Assembly (NCBI GenBank): GCA_964525605.1
Contig: CAZGKT010000010.1
Location: forward strand, 38,622-102,621
DNA from: CAVTWJ01 sp964525605
GTDB lineage: Bacteria; Oederibacteriota; Muellerivitia; Muellerivitales; Muellerivitaceae
DNA length: 64,000 nucleotides
Direction of reading: 5' to 3'
The translations under genes were made by a program, and so were the position numbers. Below are positions 52,885 through 61,335 of the stretch, in pieces; position 1 is the stretch's first letter; every line of letters starts with the position of its first letter. The notes below the pieces were generated by a model. It had not been told where the DNA came from and did no database searches. It saw only the letters and a program-made list of their open reading frames with translations.

Positions 52885-53669
52885 AGCTAAAAACCGACCG
52901 GGGCTTCGTCCTTTCCGCCTTTCCCTCAGGAGAAACGGATAAATGGGTCCGGTTGATGACGCGGGAAGCGGGAAAAGTCCGGGCCTACGCTCGGGGGGTT
53001 CGCAAACCCAAAAGCAAGCTGGCTCCCGCACTGGAATTTTTCACCGAATCCACTTTTGTCCTCCACTCCCAAAAGCGCGGGGATTCCTACGGGCTTTCCC
53101 AGGCCAAGGTCTTGAACGGACATCCCGACCTGAAAAAGGATTTGTCCGCCATCGCCCTGCTTCAGCTTTTGGCTGATATCCTTCTGGGCTGTCTGCCGGA
53201 GGGGGAGCCCCATCCGGTGCTTTTTGACGGGGTGAGGGATTTGCTAAAGGGATGGGAAACCCACCCGGAACATCGGGAACAGATTCTGGCCGCTTTCGTG
53301 CTTCGCTTTTTAACGGATGGGGGATATCCCCTGGAGTTGACCGATTGCGCCCAATGCGGGGAGACTTTGAGCGGGAAGAAGGCCCTGCTGGTACCCCATC
53401 GGGGCGGGGCGCTCTGCCCTTCCTGCGGGGGATCGGGGCCGCCCCGGCTTCAAGTTACCCCCCAGTCGATGGCCTGGTTGAAAAAACTTCTGGAACTTCC
53501 CCTGGCCCGGGTCACGCTTTTAAAATTAAGTTCTTCCCAAGCCCGTTCCGTTTTGTTGACCACCCTGGAATATCTCGAACGCACCTTTGAAAAACCCCTC
53601 AAGACCCTCGATTACTATTTGTCTCTACCAACCAAGAGCCTTTCACAACACAATGATAAGCCGTTTTAA
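52881..53669 (+). CDS. recO: DNA repair protein RecO
   Basis: 262 residues. N-terminal OB fold (RGFVLSAFPSGETDKWVRLMTREAGKVRAYARGVRKPKS in sequence), helical middle, and a zinc site with CAQC and CPSC near residues 155-180. RecO loads RecA with RecR on gapped DNA. TTG start overlapping the membrane gene. The stop codon lies at the edge of hairpin element E, so the last residues may have been altered by its arrival. Confidence 0.93.
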   Translation: MKLKTDRGFVLSAFPSGETDKWVRLMTREAGKVRAYARGVRKPKSKLAPALEFFTESTFVLHSQKRGDSYGLSQAKVLNGHPDLKKDLSAIALLQLLADILLGCLPEGEPHPVLFDGVRDLLKGWETHPEHREQILAAFVLRFLTDGGYPLELTDCAQCGETLSGKKALLVPHRGGALCPSCGGSGPPRLQVTPQSMAWLKKLLELPLARVTLLKLSSSQARSVLLTTLEYLERTFEKPLKTLDYYLSLPTKSLSQHNDKPF

Positions 53670-53761
53670 CCGCCAAGACGCAAAGGACGCCAAGAATCAA
53701 TTAAGAAATTATCCCGGTTTGTTTTAGCCTTTCTTGGCGTACTTGGCGTCTTGGCGGTTAA
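53666..53761. repeat. Intergenic hairpin element E
   Basis: Inverted repeat with near-perfect arms: left TTAACCGCCAAGACGC... (53666-53696) and right ...GCGTCTTGGCGGTTAA (53731-53761), mostly of 7-8-base CGCCAAG(GA) units. The left end overlaps the recO stop codon. Centre of about 35 bases. Confidence 0.85.
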
Positions 53762-53797
53762 ATTAGCTTTGCGTTTTAAATTTTTGTTGGAGAAAAA

Positions 53798-54283
53798 ATG
53801 ATCATCGTGATGGGCGTGGCGGGAAGCGGCAAAACCACCCTGGGAAAAAAATTGGCGGAAGCATTGGCCTGTCCCTTTTACGAGGGCGATGATTTTCATC
53901 CGCCCGCCAACGTGAAAAAAATGAGCCAGGGCGTGGCATTAACGGATGAGGACCGGGAACCTTGGCTGAGATTGTTAGTTGAAAATATCAATATTTGGAA
54001 ACAAGCCAACCCGGTTTTTGTGTTGGCCTGTTCCGCCCTCAAGGCGAAGTATCGCCGCATCTTGGAAACCAACGGCAAGGTCCAGTGGATTTACCTGAAG
54101 GGAAGCTTCGACTTAGTGTCGCAAAGATTATCCAAACGGGTGGGGCATTACTTTCCCTCCGAACTTTTGCAAAGTCAGTTTCATGACTTGGAAGAACCCA
54201 CGGATGCTCTCGTGCTGGACATGGCCCTGCCAGTGGCTAAAATGGTTGAAATAACACGAGATCAGTTAAGTCTGGAGAAGTAA
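53798..54283 (+). CDS. gntK: Gluconokinase
   Basis: 161 residues, usual length. P-loop GVAGSGKTTLGKKLA at residues ~6-20, then FYEGDDFHPPANVKKMSQGVALTDEDREPWL, the GntK signature, then CSALKAKYR and the lid segment RVGHYFPSELLQSQF. Phosphorylates gluconate to 6-phosphogluconate for the pentose phosphate or Entner-Doudoroff route. GGAG upstream. A 57-residue membrane protein follows in a TAATG junction. No gluconate transporter is nearby. Confidence 0.95.
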   Translation: MIIVMGVAGSGKTTLGKKLAEALACPFYEGDDFHPPANVKKMSQGVALTDEDREPWLRLLVENINIWKQANPVFVLACSALKAKYRRILETNGKVQWIYLKGSFDLVSQRLSKRVGHYFPSELLQSQFHDLEEPTDALVLDMALPVAKMVEITRDQLSLEK

Positions 54284-54456
54284 TGTATCGAGAAGGCAGC
54301 TACAAATGGGCGTTCGCTATTTTCTTCGCCATTCTTGTGGCGATAGGCCTTTGCTACCCTCACCAATGTTTATTTCTTTTGAAATTTTTGTGGGATCTGG
54401 TCGTGATCAACCTGGAACCGGTCATTAAAGCCGTTCACGAAAAGTTAGGCCACTAA
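54283..54456 (+). CDS. 57-residue small membrane protein coupled to gntK
   Basis: ATG 54283 overlaps the gntK stop by one base (TAATG), with TCTGGAGAAG as a Shine-Dalgarno sequence. The product starts MYREGSYKWAFAIFFAILVA, one membrane helix (about residues 8-24), two Cys residues, then a second hydrophobic, amphipathic stretch and the tail AVHEKLGH. I do not recognise it. Overlap and good ribosome site make it a probable real gene, co-expressed with gluconokinase. Confidence 0.6.
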   Translation: MYREGSYKWAFAIFFAILVAIGLCYPHQCLFLLKFLWDLVVINLEPVIKAVHEKLGH

Positions 54457-54726
54457 CCGCAGATCATTTTCCAAATCTAAAACTTATCAACAAGTCTCTA
54501 ATTCCCCAATTTGTTATTGAGTGTTGGTTTAATTCTTTGAGAGCGTAGTTTTGGATTTGGCTTTCATCAGGTCACAACGACTATCGCAAAAAGTTATGCC
54601 CGCCAAAAGAAGACAAGCGTTCCTTAATTTAAAATTGAAAGCGCTTCAATGGTTTCCAATCTGAAAATTTAATTCGGGAATGCACGAGAAATACAAATGG
54701 TTCTTCGTGAAAACCTTAAATCGGCA

Positions 54727-54783
54727 AAAATCGATTTTGGCCGGGAGGAAAAAAATTCGTTTTGATTTTCTAAAATCGATTTT
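54727..54783. promoter_or_regulatory. Two copies of palindrome AAAATCGATTTT
   Basis: The 12-base perfect palindrome occurs at 54727-54738 and 54772-54783, starts 45 bases apart, which is about four helical turns. They lie 95-150 bases upstream of the promoter at 54878. The arrangement looks like paired operator sites, but no regulator gene is adjacent, and AT-rich DNA makes chance repeats more likely. Confidence 0.4.
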
Positions 54784-54877
54784 GTTTTTAAAAAATTATT
54801 TACAAGAACTTCAATTGAAAATATTTCCGAAGAATGTATCATCCTCGCCCCGCGAAAATTTCCTGCCCAAAAATTCT

Positions 54878-54947
54878 TTGACAACATTTTTTATTTTTTC
54901 TATTGTCGCCCAGAATTCTATTTTCGGAAAAATTTTAAGCGAAGGGA
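54878..54947 (+). promoter_or_regulatory. Promoter and ribosome binding site of the GH5 gene
   Basis: TTGACA at 54878-54883 and TATTGT at 54901-54906 with a 17-base spacer make a good sigma-70-type promoter. GAAGGGA at 54941-54947 is the Shine-Dalgarno sequence, 6 bases before ATG 54954. Confidence 0.75.
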
Positions 54948-54953
54948 ATATCC

Positions 54954-57900
54954 ATGAACTTCTTTTTCAAAAAATATTCGAGCTTGTTTTTTCTCTTGAT
55001 CGCTTTCGCCCCGGGATGGGTCTTCGCCCAGTCTCCCGCGGGATACACTTTCAACCAACCCTCCGATGCCAGCGCTTGGAGCATCAACATCTACGCGGGC
55101 TCGGGAGCCCTCACGGTCGGTTCGGTCACCTATAATCCCGCCCCCGCCGACGGTTGCTACACCGGCTCCACGGGCGCCCTGGAAATCGGGGCCGCCTTTA
55201 CCGGCGCGAACCAAAAAATCAACCTCGCCAATTACGTAGCCACCGCCAATTTTTCCGGCGATCTCATCACCTTGGTGGCGGATATCAGCAGCGGGTTTAA
55301 CCCCGCCGCTCAATATTACGGACAGATTTATCTCCAAAACGGAGGCGCGCTAAACTACGCCTCGATTTACGGGCAGGGCGGGGGCTTCGGTTCGGCGACA
55401 GGTCCCGATTCGGGTTGCGTGACCTTCACCTTGAATGTTCCCAGCACCGCCGTGTCCGGTGGATTCGATCCGACCCAAGTTACCCAGATAGGGTTTCAGG
55501 TCGGGACGGGCAGCGGAAGCGTTGGCGCGGGCCCGGTCTCGATTGATGTTCAGGCTTGGGTTTACCAATCGCCCTCCACCCCTACGCCCACCCTGACTCC
55601 CACGTCGACCCCGACTGTCACCCTGACGCCTACACCCCTTCCTCTGAAACCTGGTACCACCGGTTACACCTTCAACTCCATCGCGGATATCAGCGGCTGG
55701 GGCGTCAACCAATATTCCGGCGGACTCACGACCGGGACGATCACCTACAACCCTTCTCCCAATGACAACTGCTTCAGCGGCTCCACCGGGGCCCTGGAAA
55801 TCCAGCCCCCCTTCACCGCCGCCAGTCAATCCTACAACATCGAATATTACCTGGCCGGACCCACCAACTTCAGCGGCAAGGCCATCACGATGGTGGCGGC
55901 TATCAGCAGCGGCTTTAATTCCAATATGGGCCAGTATTACGTCCAGATCTATGTGCAGGATGGCAGCGCCCAGGGTTATGCCGGCGCCTATTCGGCTGAC
56001 TTGAGCTTCGGCTCGGCCACCGGTCCCGATTCGGGATGCGTGACATTCACCTTCACGGTGCCGAATTCCGTTTCAGGTTCCTTTGACCCCACTCAAGTGG
56101 ATCAGATCGGTTTCCAGATCGGCACCGGCGCGGGCGGTACTTCGTGGAATACCGTGACCGTCGATGTTCAGAACTGGGGTTATGCCCACGCTTCGCCCAA
56201 TTACACCCCCACCTGGACCCCTTCTCCCTATACCGGTCCGGGCTCCGCGGCCCTTTCCGTTTCCGGCAACGTCCTCTTGGCCAACGGCTCCCCCGTGACC
56301 CTCAAGGGCGTCGACATCGACAGTTTGGAATGGTACGACGGTTCGGCTTACGTAGGTGAAGGCCCCCCGAGCGGCGTGGGCGGGTCGATCTTCAAAACCG
56401 AACAAGAAGCGGTGTCCGTCTGGGGTGCCACCATCATGCGGTTCCCCCTGAACCAGGATGAATGGTTCGGTTGTTCGGGCGCGGGCGTGTCGATCTATCG
56501 CAACACCGTGGCGGGTATCGTGAACTACGCCTACAAGCACGGGGTCTACGTGATCCTGGACCTGCATTGGTCCGGAACTTCCTCCACCGCCTCTGCGCCC
56601 TGCGGGGCCGGATGGGGCAATGACCTCAACACCAAACAGCAGTTCATGGCGGACGCCAACGCGGTCACCTTCTGGCAGTCGGTGGCGGGAACCTTCGCGA
56701 ACAACCCGGCGGTCCTGTTCGATCTTTACAACGAACCCTACAGCACCAGCCCCAGCGGCACGGATGACACCAACGCCTGGAATACCTGGTTCAATGGAGG
56801 ATCGAACAACGGCTCCTTCACCACCCCCGGCATGCAGGCCCTCTTGAACGCGGTGCGCGGTACGGGCGCCAACAACGTTTGCCTCATGGGCGGACTGGCC
56901 TGGTGTTCGGACCTGACCGGAGTCGCCAACTATCCCATAGCCAATCCCGGCAACGGCGTGCTTTATTCGGCTCACCTTTACGGCAGTAACGACGGCATCT
57001 CGTCCTCGAGCTGGAACGCGTCCATTCCCCCCTCCCTCCTGGCCCAATCGGCTGTCTTCATCGGCGAGATGGGGCCGGATGCCAGCAACGATAACGACAA
57101 CTCCACCTATGACACCAATATGGTCGGCCCCTCGGGCTGGGCTGTCACCACCACAGGTGTGGTGGGCGCGACCGCCTGGTCCATGAACACGGACACGCCT
57201 CCGGACCTGTTGGCGAATTGGAGCTTCGCCCCCACGGCCTGGGGCGTCGCGGTCAAAAACTGGCTCATCCCCGGTTCGGCCCCGACCTTCACGCCGACCC
57301 CTTACGTCACCCCCACGCCGATCCCGGAGGGTTCCTGCGTTTATTCCGCCAATTTCGGAAGCGGGTCCGTGACGGATAGTTTGGGAACATCCTTCTACTC
57401 GTACAATTACGGCGGCGGTACGAACTCCGCTTCCGCGGGCGTTGCCAGTCCGGTTTCCAACGGCCCCGCCTTCGCCCTGCAATTGTCGGGAACGAACCCC
57501 TCCTCGGGCGGTTTTGGGGAAGAGGCTACCTTCGCCACAATCCAGAATTTCAGCAGTTTAAATAATCTCCAGTTCTATTTTATGGCGAGCTCGCAAACCA
57601 CGGTTTTGGTCGAATTCGCGAATCCCGTGATCGACAACGGCACAACGGGCGATTACGCCGATTACAGCTATGCCATTAACGTGACCACGCCCAACCAATG
57701 GCAATTGGTGAGCATCCCTTACGGGTCCTTCATCCGGCAGTACAACAATTGGCCCGCCAATTCCCCCAATCCCATTCCCACCGAGGCCCAGGCCTTGGCG
57801 CAATGCAGCGGATTGAAGTTCCAGACGGACGCGGCCAATTCTTCGCCGATGACCTTCTGGGTGGCCCAGCTCTGCCTGAGCGAGAACCCTGTCTCGGGTA

Positions 57901-60824
57901 CGCCCATCCCCACCGCTACTCCCACCCGCGTGCCCGTTCAGGGCGGATACACCTTCAATTCAAGCGCCGATACCAGCGCCTGGAGCATCAACCAATATTC
58001 GGGCGGGCTCATCACGGGCACGGTCGGCTACAACGCCGCTCCCCTCGACAATTGTTCCGTCGGTTCCACCGGCGCCTTGGAAGTCCAGCCTCCCTTCACC
58101 GCGGTCAACCAGAATTACAACGTGGAGCGCCCCCTGGCCAACGCCACGAACTTCGCGGGCAAGACCATCACGATGGTCGCGGATATCAGCAATGGGTTTG
58201 ATTCCAACGCGCCTCAGTATTGGGGCCAGATTTATTTGCAAAATGGGAGCGCCCAAGGCTACGCGGGTGTGTATGGAACCCAAGGCTCCTTCGGTCCCGC
58301 GGCCGGGAATAACTCCGGTTGCGTGACTTTCACCTTGACCGTACCCGCCACCATCACCAACGGGTTCGACCCGACCCAAGTCGTGCAGATCGGTTTCCAA
58401 GTCGGCACCGGCGGTTCGGGCACGGGCTGGAGCACGATCACCGTGGATGTGCAAGGCTGGACCTATTTCAATTCCGTTCCGAAGGTCCTGAACACGCCTA
58501 GCGCCACACCCACCCCATCCTCCGGCGGATATGTATTCAATACAGGTTCCGTTCAGGGTTGGAACGTGAACATTTATTCCGGCCAGCTGACGACCGGTTC
58601 CACGGCTTACAACGCCAATGCCTCCAATTGTTACGCTGGGGGCTTGGGAGCCTTGGAGGTGGTTCCGCCCTTTACCGCGGCGAACCAGCAATACAACGTG
58701 GATGTCGCTCCCACGACGTCCAATTTCGCCGGCATGGGGATCACCCTGGTGGCCGATATCGCCAGCGCCTTCGACTCCAACGCTCCCCAGTATTTCGGCC
58801 AGATCTATGTTCAGGATGGCGGCGCCCAGGGTTACGCGGGTTCCTACTCGGGATACTTGAGCTTCGGCTCGGCCAGTGGATCGAATTCCGGATGTGTCAC
58901 CATGACCTATTTTGTTCCGCCTTCCGTTTCGGGAAGTTTCGATCCGACCAAGGTCACGCAAGTCGGGTTTATCGTCGGCACGGGGAGCGGGACGGTGCCC
59001 TCCGGCGCGGTAACGGTGGATGTCTCGAGTTGGACCTACGGGTATGTGTCCCAACCGCCCACGGTTCAGCCGACCTCCCTACCGCTGGCCTGCAACCAGG
59101 CCCAGTCCTTGATGGCGGGCAGTCCCTACGGCTTGGCTTTGGACGCCGGCGGCAACCTTTACGCGGCCGACAATACCAACAACCAGATCGATGTTTTCTC
59201 CCCCAATGGGAGTGTTTTGACCCAATGGAGCGGCACGGGCGCCTTTGCCTTTGGAGAGCCCAACGGCCTCGCCGTCGCCGGAAACAACCTATTCGTGGTG
59301 GATTTCTATGACAACCAGGTGGACGAATTCAGCCTCACCGGCGCGCCGATCACCCAATGGGGCGGTACGGGCTCCGCAAATGGCCAGTTCAACCAGCCCT
59401 GGGGCATCGGAACCAACAGCGCCGGGACAACCGTCTACGTGGCGGATTTCGGCAACGGCCGTGTAGAAGCCTTCAGTCCCACGGGCACCTATTTGACGCA
59501 ATGGGGATCGGCCGGGATCACGGGCAGCACGCCTTTCCAGGCGCCCACCGGCATCGCGGTAGACGCCAACGGCAATGTTTACGTGACGGATTACGACGCG
59601 GAAACGGTGGAAGTGTTCGATTACCAGGGGAACTTGACCAGCCAATGGAGCACGGTCCCGTCCGGGCTTCAGGGGCCTGGCTTCATCACGGTGGATAACA
59701 CGACCGGCTTGGTTTACGTGTCGGATGGCAACAGCTTGGTCGCGGTTTACACCGAGCAGGGAACCCTGCAGGGAGTGACCTCCGGGACCGGAAGCGGTTT
59801 CGCAAATCCGGAAGGATTGGCGGCCAAAAACGGAACCTGGTACGTCGCGGAACAGGGGGCCAATCAAGTGGCTCAGTTCGCGCCCTGCACCTCGGGCGGC
59901 TCGGCGATCGGTTCGCCGACCCTGACCTCGACGCCCACCATCACGTCGACGCCCACGGTCACGGCGACCACCACGCCGACCTTCACGGTGACGAGTACCG
60001 CCACGATTACGCCGACTTTGACGGCGACGAATACGGCGACCAACTCGGCCACCGCCACGGCGACGGCAACCCCGACGTTGACTTCCACCGCGACAGCGAC
60101 GGCAACCCCGACGTCGACTGCCACCGCGACGGTGACCAACACGGCGACGTATAGCGTCACCAGCACCGCCACGAATACGTCAACGAATACAGCGACCAAT
60201 TCGGCCACGTCGACGGCCACCGTGACGGCGACTTCAACCCCGTCTGCGACCCGTACGGCCACCCCCACGGTGACCTTTACGGCGACCGTGACACGAACGG
60301 CGACGCGTACGCCGACGAAAACGCCGACGCTCACTCCTACGAAGACGGAAACCCATACGCCTACACCCACGCACACCCGGGAGATACACACCCCGACGCA
60401 CACCCCAACGCATACCCCGACGGAGACCCATACCGCCACACCTACCCATACGCCGACCGTAACTCCGACTCCCCGACGCAGGCGCTTTTCGATCGAGGGT
60501 GGTCAGGAACCGGGGATGAACTCGACGGAGGAAGGGGTACCCTTCGCCAGGGCAGTACCGAATATCTCGCGCAACGGGACCCCGGTCAACTTTGAGGTCA
60601 ATCTGCCCTCGGCCTCAAAGATTCAACTGAATTTGTTCGCGATCACAGGTGAGCTGGTTTACCAGACCGAAATCTCCGGTCAAACCGGATTGAACAAGAT
60701 CACCTGGAATCTTGTGAACCAATCGGATGCTCCGGTGGCCAGCGGGTTGTATCTATACGTCATCCAAGCTGGCAACGGGTCCCAAGCCCTCCAGCAGACG
60801 GGCAAGGTGGTCGTTATCCACTAA
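54954..60824 (+). CDS. Giant secreted multidomain GH5 glycanase with NHL propeller
   Basis: 1956 residues. Signal peptide to about residue 25 (VFA-QS). Four copies of a ~175-residue module, each opening with GYTFN-like sequence and containing FDPTQV.QIGFQVGTG, start near 28, 235, 996 and 1190; they look like carbohydrate-binding domains. The GH5 catalytic domain (~428-774) has acid/base E594 (DLYNEPYS) and nucleophile E705 (FIGEMGPD), plus ILDLHW. A further beta domain (~793-979) follows. An NHL propeller (~1380-1645) precedes a long Thr-rich linker (~1650-1840) and a C-terminal domain ending GLYLYVIQAG...GKVVVIH, like sorting or FlgD-type Ig domains. Probably degrades cellulose or related beta-glucans at the cell surface. 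Confidence 0.9.
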   Translation: MNFFFKKYSSLFFLLIAFAPGWVFAQSPAGYTFNQPSDASAWSINIYAGSGALTVGSVTYNPAPADGCYTGSTGALEIGAAFTGANQKINLANYVATANFSGDLITLVADISSGFNPAAQYYGQIYLQNGGALNYASIYGQGGGFGSATGPDSGCVTFTLNVPSTAVSGGFDPTQVTQIGFQVGTGSGSVGAGPVSIDVQAWVYQSPSTPTPTLTPTSTPTVTLTPTPLPLKPGTTGYTFNSIADISGWGVNQYSGGLTTGTITYNPSPNDNCFSGSTGALEIQPPFTAASQSYNIEYYLAGPTNFSGKAITMVAAISSGFNSNMGQYYVQIYVQDGSAQGYAGAYSADLSFGSATGPDSGCVTFTFTVPNSVSGSFDPTQVDQIGFQIGTGAGGTSWNTVTVDVQNWGYAHASPNYTPTWTPSPYTGPGSAALSVSGNVLLANGSPVTLKGVDIDSLEWYDGSAYVGEGPPSGVGGSIFKTEQEAVSVWGATIMRFPLNQDEWFGCSGAGVSIYRNTVAGIVNYAYKHGVYVILDLHWSGTSSTASAPCGAGWGNDLNTKQQFMADANAVTFWQSVAGTFANNPAVLFDLYNEPYSTSPSGTDDTNAWNTWFNGGSNNGSFTTPGMQALLNAVRGTGANNVCLMGGLAWCSDLTGVANYPIANPGNGVLYSAHLYGSNDGISSSSWNASIPPSLLAQSAVFIGEMGPDASNDNDNSTYDTNMVGPSGWAVTTTGVVGATAWSMNTDTPPDLLANWSFAPTAWGVAVKNWLIPGSAPTFTPTPYVTPTPIPEGSCVYSANFGSGSVTDSLGTSFYSYNYGGGTNSASAGVASPVSNGPAFALQLSGTNPSSGGFGEEATFATIQNFSSLNNLQFYFMASSQTTVLVEFANPVIDNGTTGDYADYSYAINVTTPNQWQLVSIPYGSFIRQYNNWPANSPNPIPTEAQALAQCSGLKFQTDAANSSPMTFWVAQLCLSENPVSGTPIPTATPTRVPVQGGYTFNSSADTSAWSINQYSGGLITGTVGYNAAPLDNCSVGSTGALEVQPPFTAVNQNYNVERPLANATNFAGKTITMVADISNGFDSNAPQYWGQIYLQNGSAQGYAGVYGTQGSFGPAAGNNSGCVTFTLTVPATITNGFDPTQVVQIGFQVGTGGSGTGWSTITVDVQGWTYFNSVPKVLNTPSATPTPSSGGYVFNTGSVQGWNVNIYSGQLTTGSTAYNANASNCYAGGLGALEVVPPFTAANQQYNVDVAPTTSNFAGMGITLVADIASAFDSNAPQYFGQIYVQDGGAQGYAGSYSGYLSFGSASGSNSGCVTMTYFVPPSVSGSFDPTKVTQVGFIVGTGSGTVPSGAVTVDVSSWTYGYVSQPPTVQPTSLPLACNQAQSLMAGSPYGLALDAGGNLYAADNTNNQIDVFSPNGSVLTQWSGTGAFAFGEPNGLAVAGNNLFVVDFYDNQVDEFSLTGAPITQWGGTGSANGQFNQPWGIGTNSAGTTVYVADFGNGRVEAFSPTGTYLTQWGSAGITGSTPFQAPTGIAVDANGNVYVTDYDAETVEVFDYQGNLTSQWSTVPSGLQGPGFITVDNTTGLVYVSDGNSLVAVYTEQGTLQGVTSGTGSGFANPEGLAAKNGTWYVAEQGANQVAQFAPCTSGGSAIGSPTLTSTPTITSTPTVTATTTPTFTVTSTATITPTLTATNTATNSATATATATPTLTSTATATATPTSTATATVTNTATYSVTSTATNTSTNTATNSATSTATVTATSTPSATRTATPTVTFTATVTRTATRTPTKTPTLTPTKTETHTPTPTHTREIHTPTHTPTHTPTETHTATPTHTPTVTPTPRRRRFSIEGGQEPGMNSTEEGVPFARAVPNISRNGTPVNFEVNLPSASKIQLNLFAITGELVYQTEISGQTGLNKITWNLVNQSDAPVASGLYLYVIQAGNGSQALQQTGKVVVIH
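59905..60478 (+). repeat. Thr/Pro/Ala-coding low-complexity tandem region
   Basis: Inside the GH5 gene the DNA becomes a degenerate tandem array of ACN codons (Thr) alternating with Ala, Ser and Pro codons; the last third shifts to repeated ACGCC/CACACC units giving THTPTPT-like peptide. It encodes a flexible, likely O-glycosylated linker. A long open frame on the opposite strand here is a by-product of this repetition. Confidence 0.85.
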
Positions 60825-60847
60825 CCGGCGGAACATGAGAGGTGGCT

Positions 60848-60870
60848 CAGGGGAGATGTGATCTCCCCTG
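60848..60870 (+). terminator. Strong hairpin after the GH5 gene, without T-run
   Basis: Perfect 10-base stem CAGGGGAGAT (60848-60857) and ATCTCCCCTG (60861-60870) around a 3-base loop; outer GGTGGCT and AGCCATC can extend it past two unpaired bases. No run of T follows, so it may stop exonucleases or pause transcription rather than act as a classical terminator. Confidence 0.6.
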
Positions 60871-60922
60871 CAAGCCATCTAAGATTTAAAGGAAATAGGA
60901 TTATTTAATTAGGAGCAATGAA

Positions 60923-61108
60923 ATGAAAAAAGTAATAGCAATGACTTCAGTTTTCTTATTCGTCACGGCGATTTCAGGCATGGTTTGGGCCGCTGGACCC
61001 TCCGGCACCCCAACGTCTAAATCCACCAAACACGGAAAAATTAAACACCACAGCAAGAAGAGCGGCAATCCCAAGCCTTCTTCCAAGGTGGAAACCACCG
61101 TTAAGTAG
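60923..61108 (+). CDS. Small secreted basic protein
   Basis: 61 residues. Signal peptide (KKVIAMTSVFLFVTAISGMVWA, cleavage near residue 23). The mature part of ~37 residues is very rich in Lys, Ser, Thr, Pro and His (TKHGKIKHHSKKSG). ATG 60923 with AGGAGCA upstream. A strong terminator lies 23 bases downstream, supporting a real short transcription unit. Function unknown; possibly an envelope or polyanion-binding peptide. Confidence 0.75.
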   Translation: MKKVIAMTSVFLFVTAISGMVWAAGPSGTPTSKSTKHGKIKHHSKKSGNPKPSSKVETTVK

Positions 61109-61131
61109 CCTGATTTTTCAAGGCGGGTTCA

Positions 61132-61163
61132 AGCGGTCCGGGATGATCCGGACCGCTTTTTTT
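61132..61163 (+). terminator. Rho-independent terminator after the small secreted protein gene
   Basis: Perfect 10-base stem AGCGGTCCGG (61132-61141) and CCGGACCGCT (61148-61157), six-base loop, then about seven T. Confidence 0.92.
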
Positions 61164-61335
61164 ATATCCCCTTGAATTTCTAGAAAGTATTTCGTCAAGC
61201 CAACGTTGCGGATTGAAGGGTGAAAAAAGCTCGGCATAGAGCCAAATTTATTTACTTATAAGCTTTTTCTTGGCGTGGACCCCATCGACTCCCAGCGTTC
61301 TTTCAGGGTAAAACCCGAATGGATGAAACAAATCC

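Larger units (their letters stand above)
54457..54953. other. AT-rich 497-base upstream region of the GH5 gene
   Basis: No convincing gene: a frame from 54680 runs into the GH5 gene out of register and looks accidental. The stretch is far more AT-rich than its surroundings. It holds two copies of a 12-base palindrome and, near the end, a promoter; both are listed separately. An internal transcript from the small gene upstream has no obvious terminator here. Confidence 0.6.

Noticed and set aside
54680..55135. 151-codon plus frame upstream of and overlapping the GH5 start
   Set aside because: Shifts out of frame of the real signal peptide, has no ribosome site, and covers the promoter region.
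56073..57482. 469-codon open frame on the minus strand inside the GH5 gene
   Set aside because: It is antisense to a protein with clear GH5 catalytic motifs, is low in hydrophobic order, Arg/Gly-rich, and follows the third-position bias of the plus-strand gene. A shadow frame.
57960..59054. 364-codon minus-strand frame
   Set aside because: Antisense to two CBM-like modules, same reason as the others in this gene.
59873..60439. Long minus-strand frame of V/A/G repeats
   Set aside because: Produced by the ACN-rich Thr linker read backwards; no start signal and no protein-like features.
59905..60478. CRISPR-like repeat array
   Set aside because: Repeats are codon-level and in frame, with no constant-length unique spacers; it is a coding Thr-rich linker.
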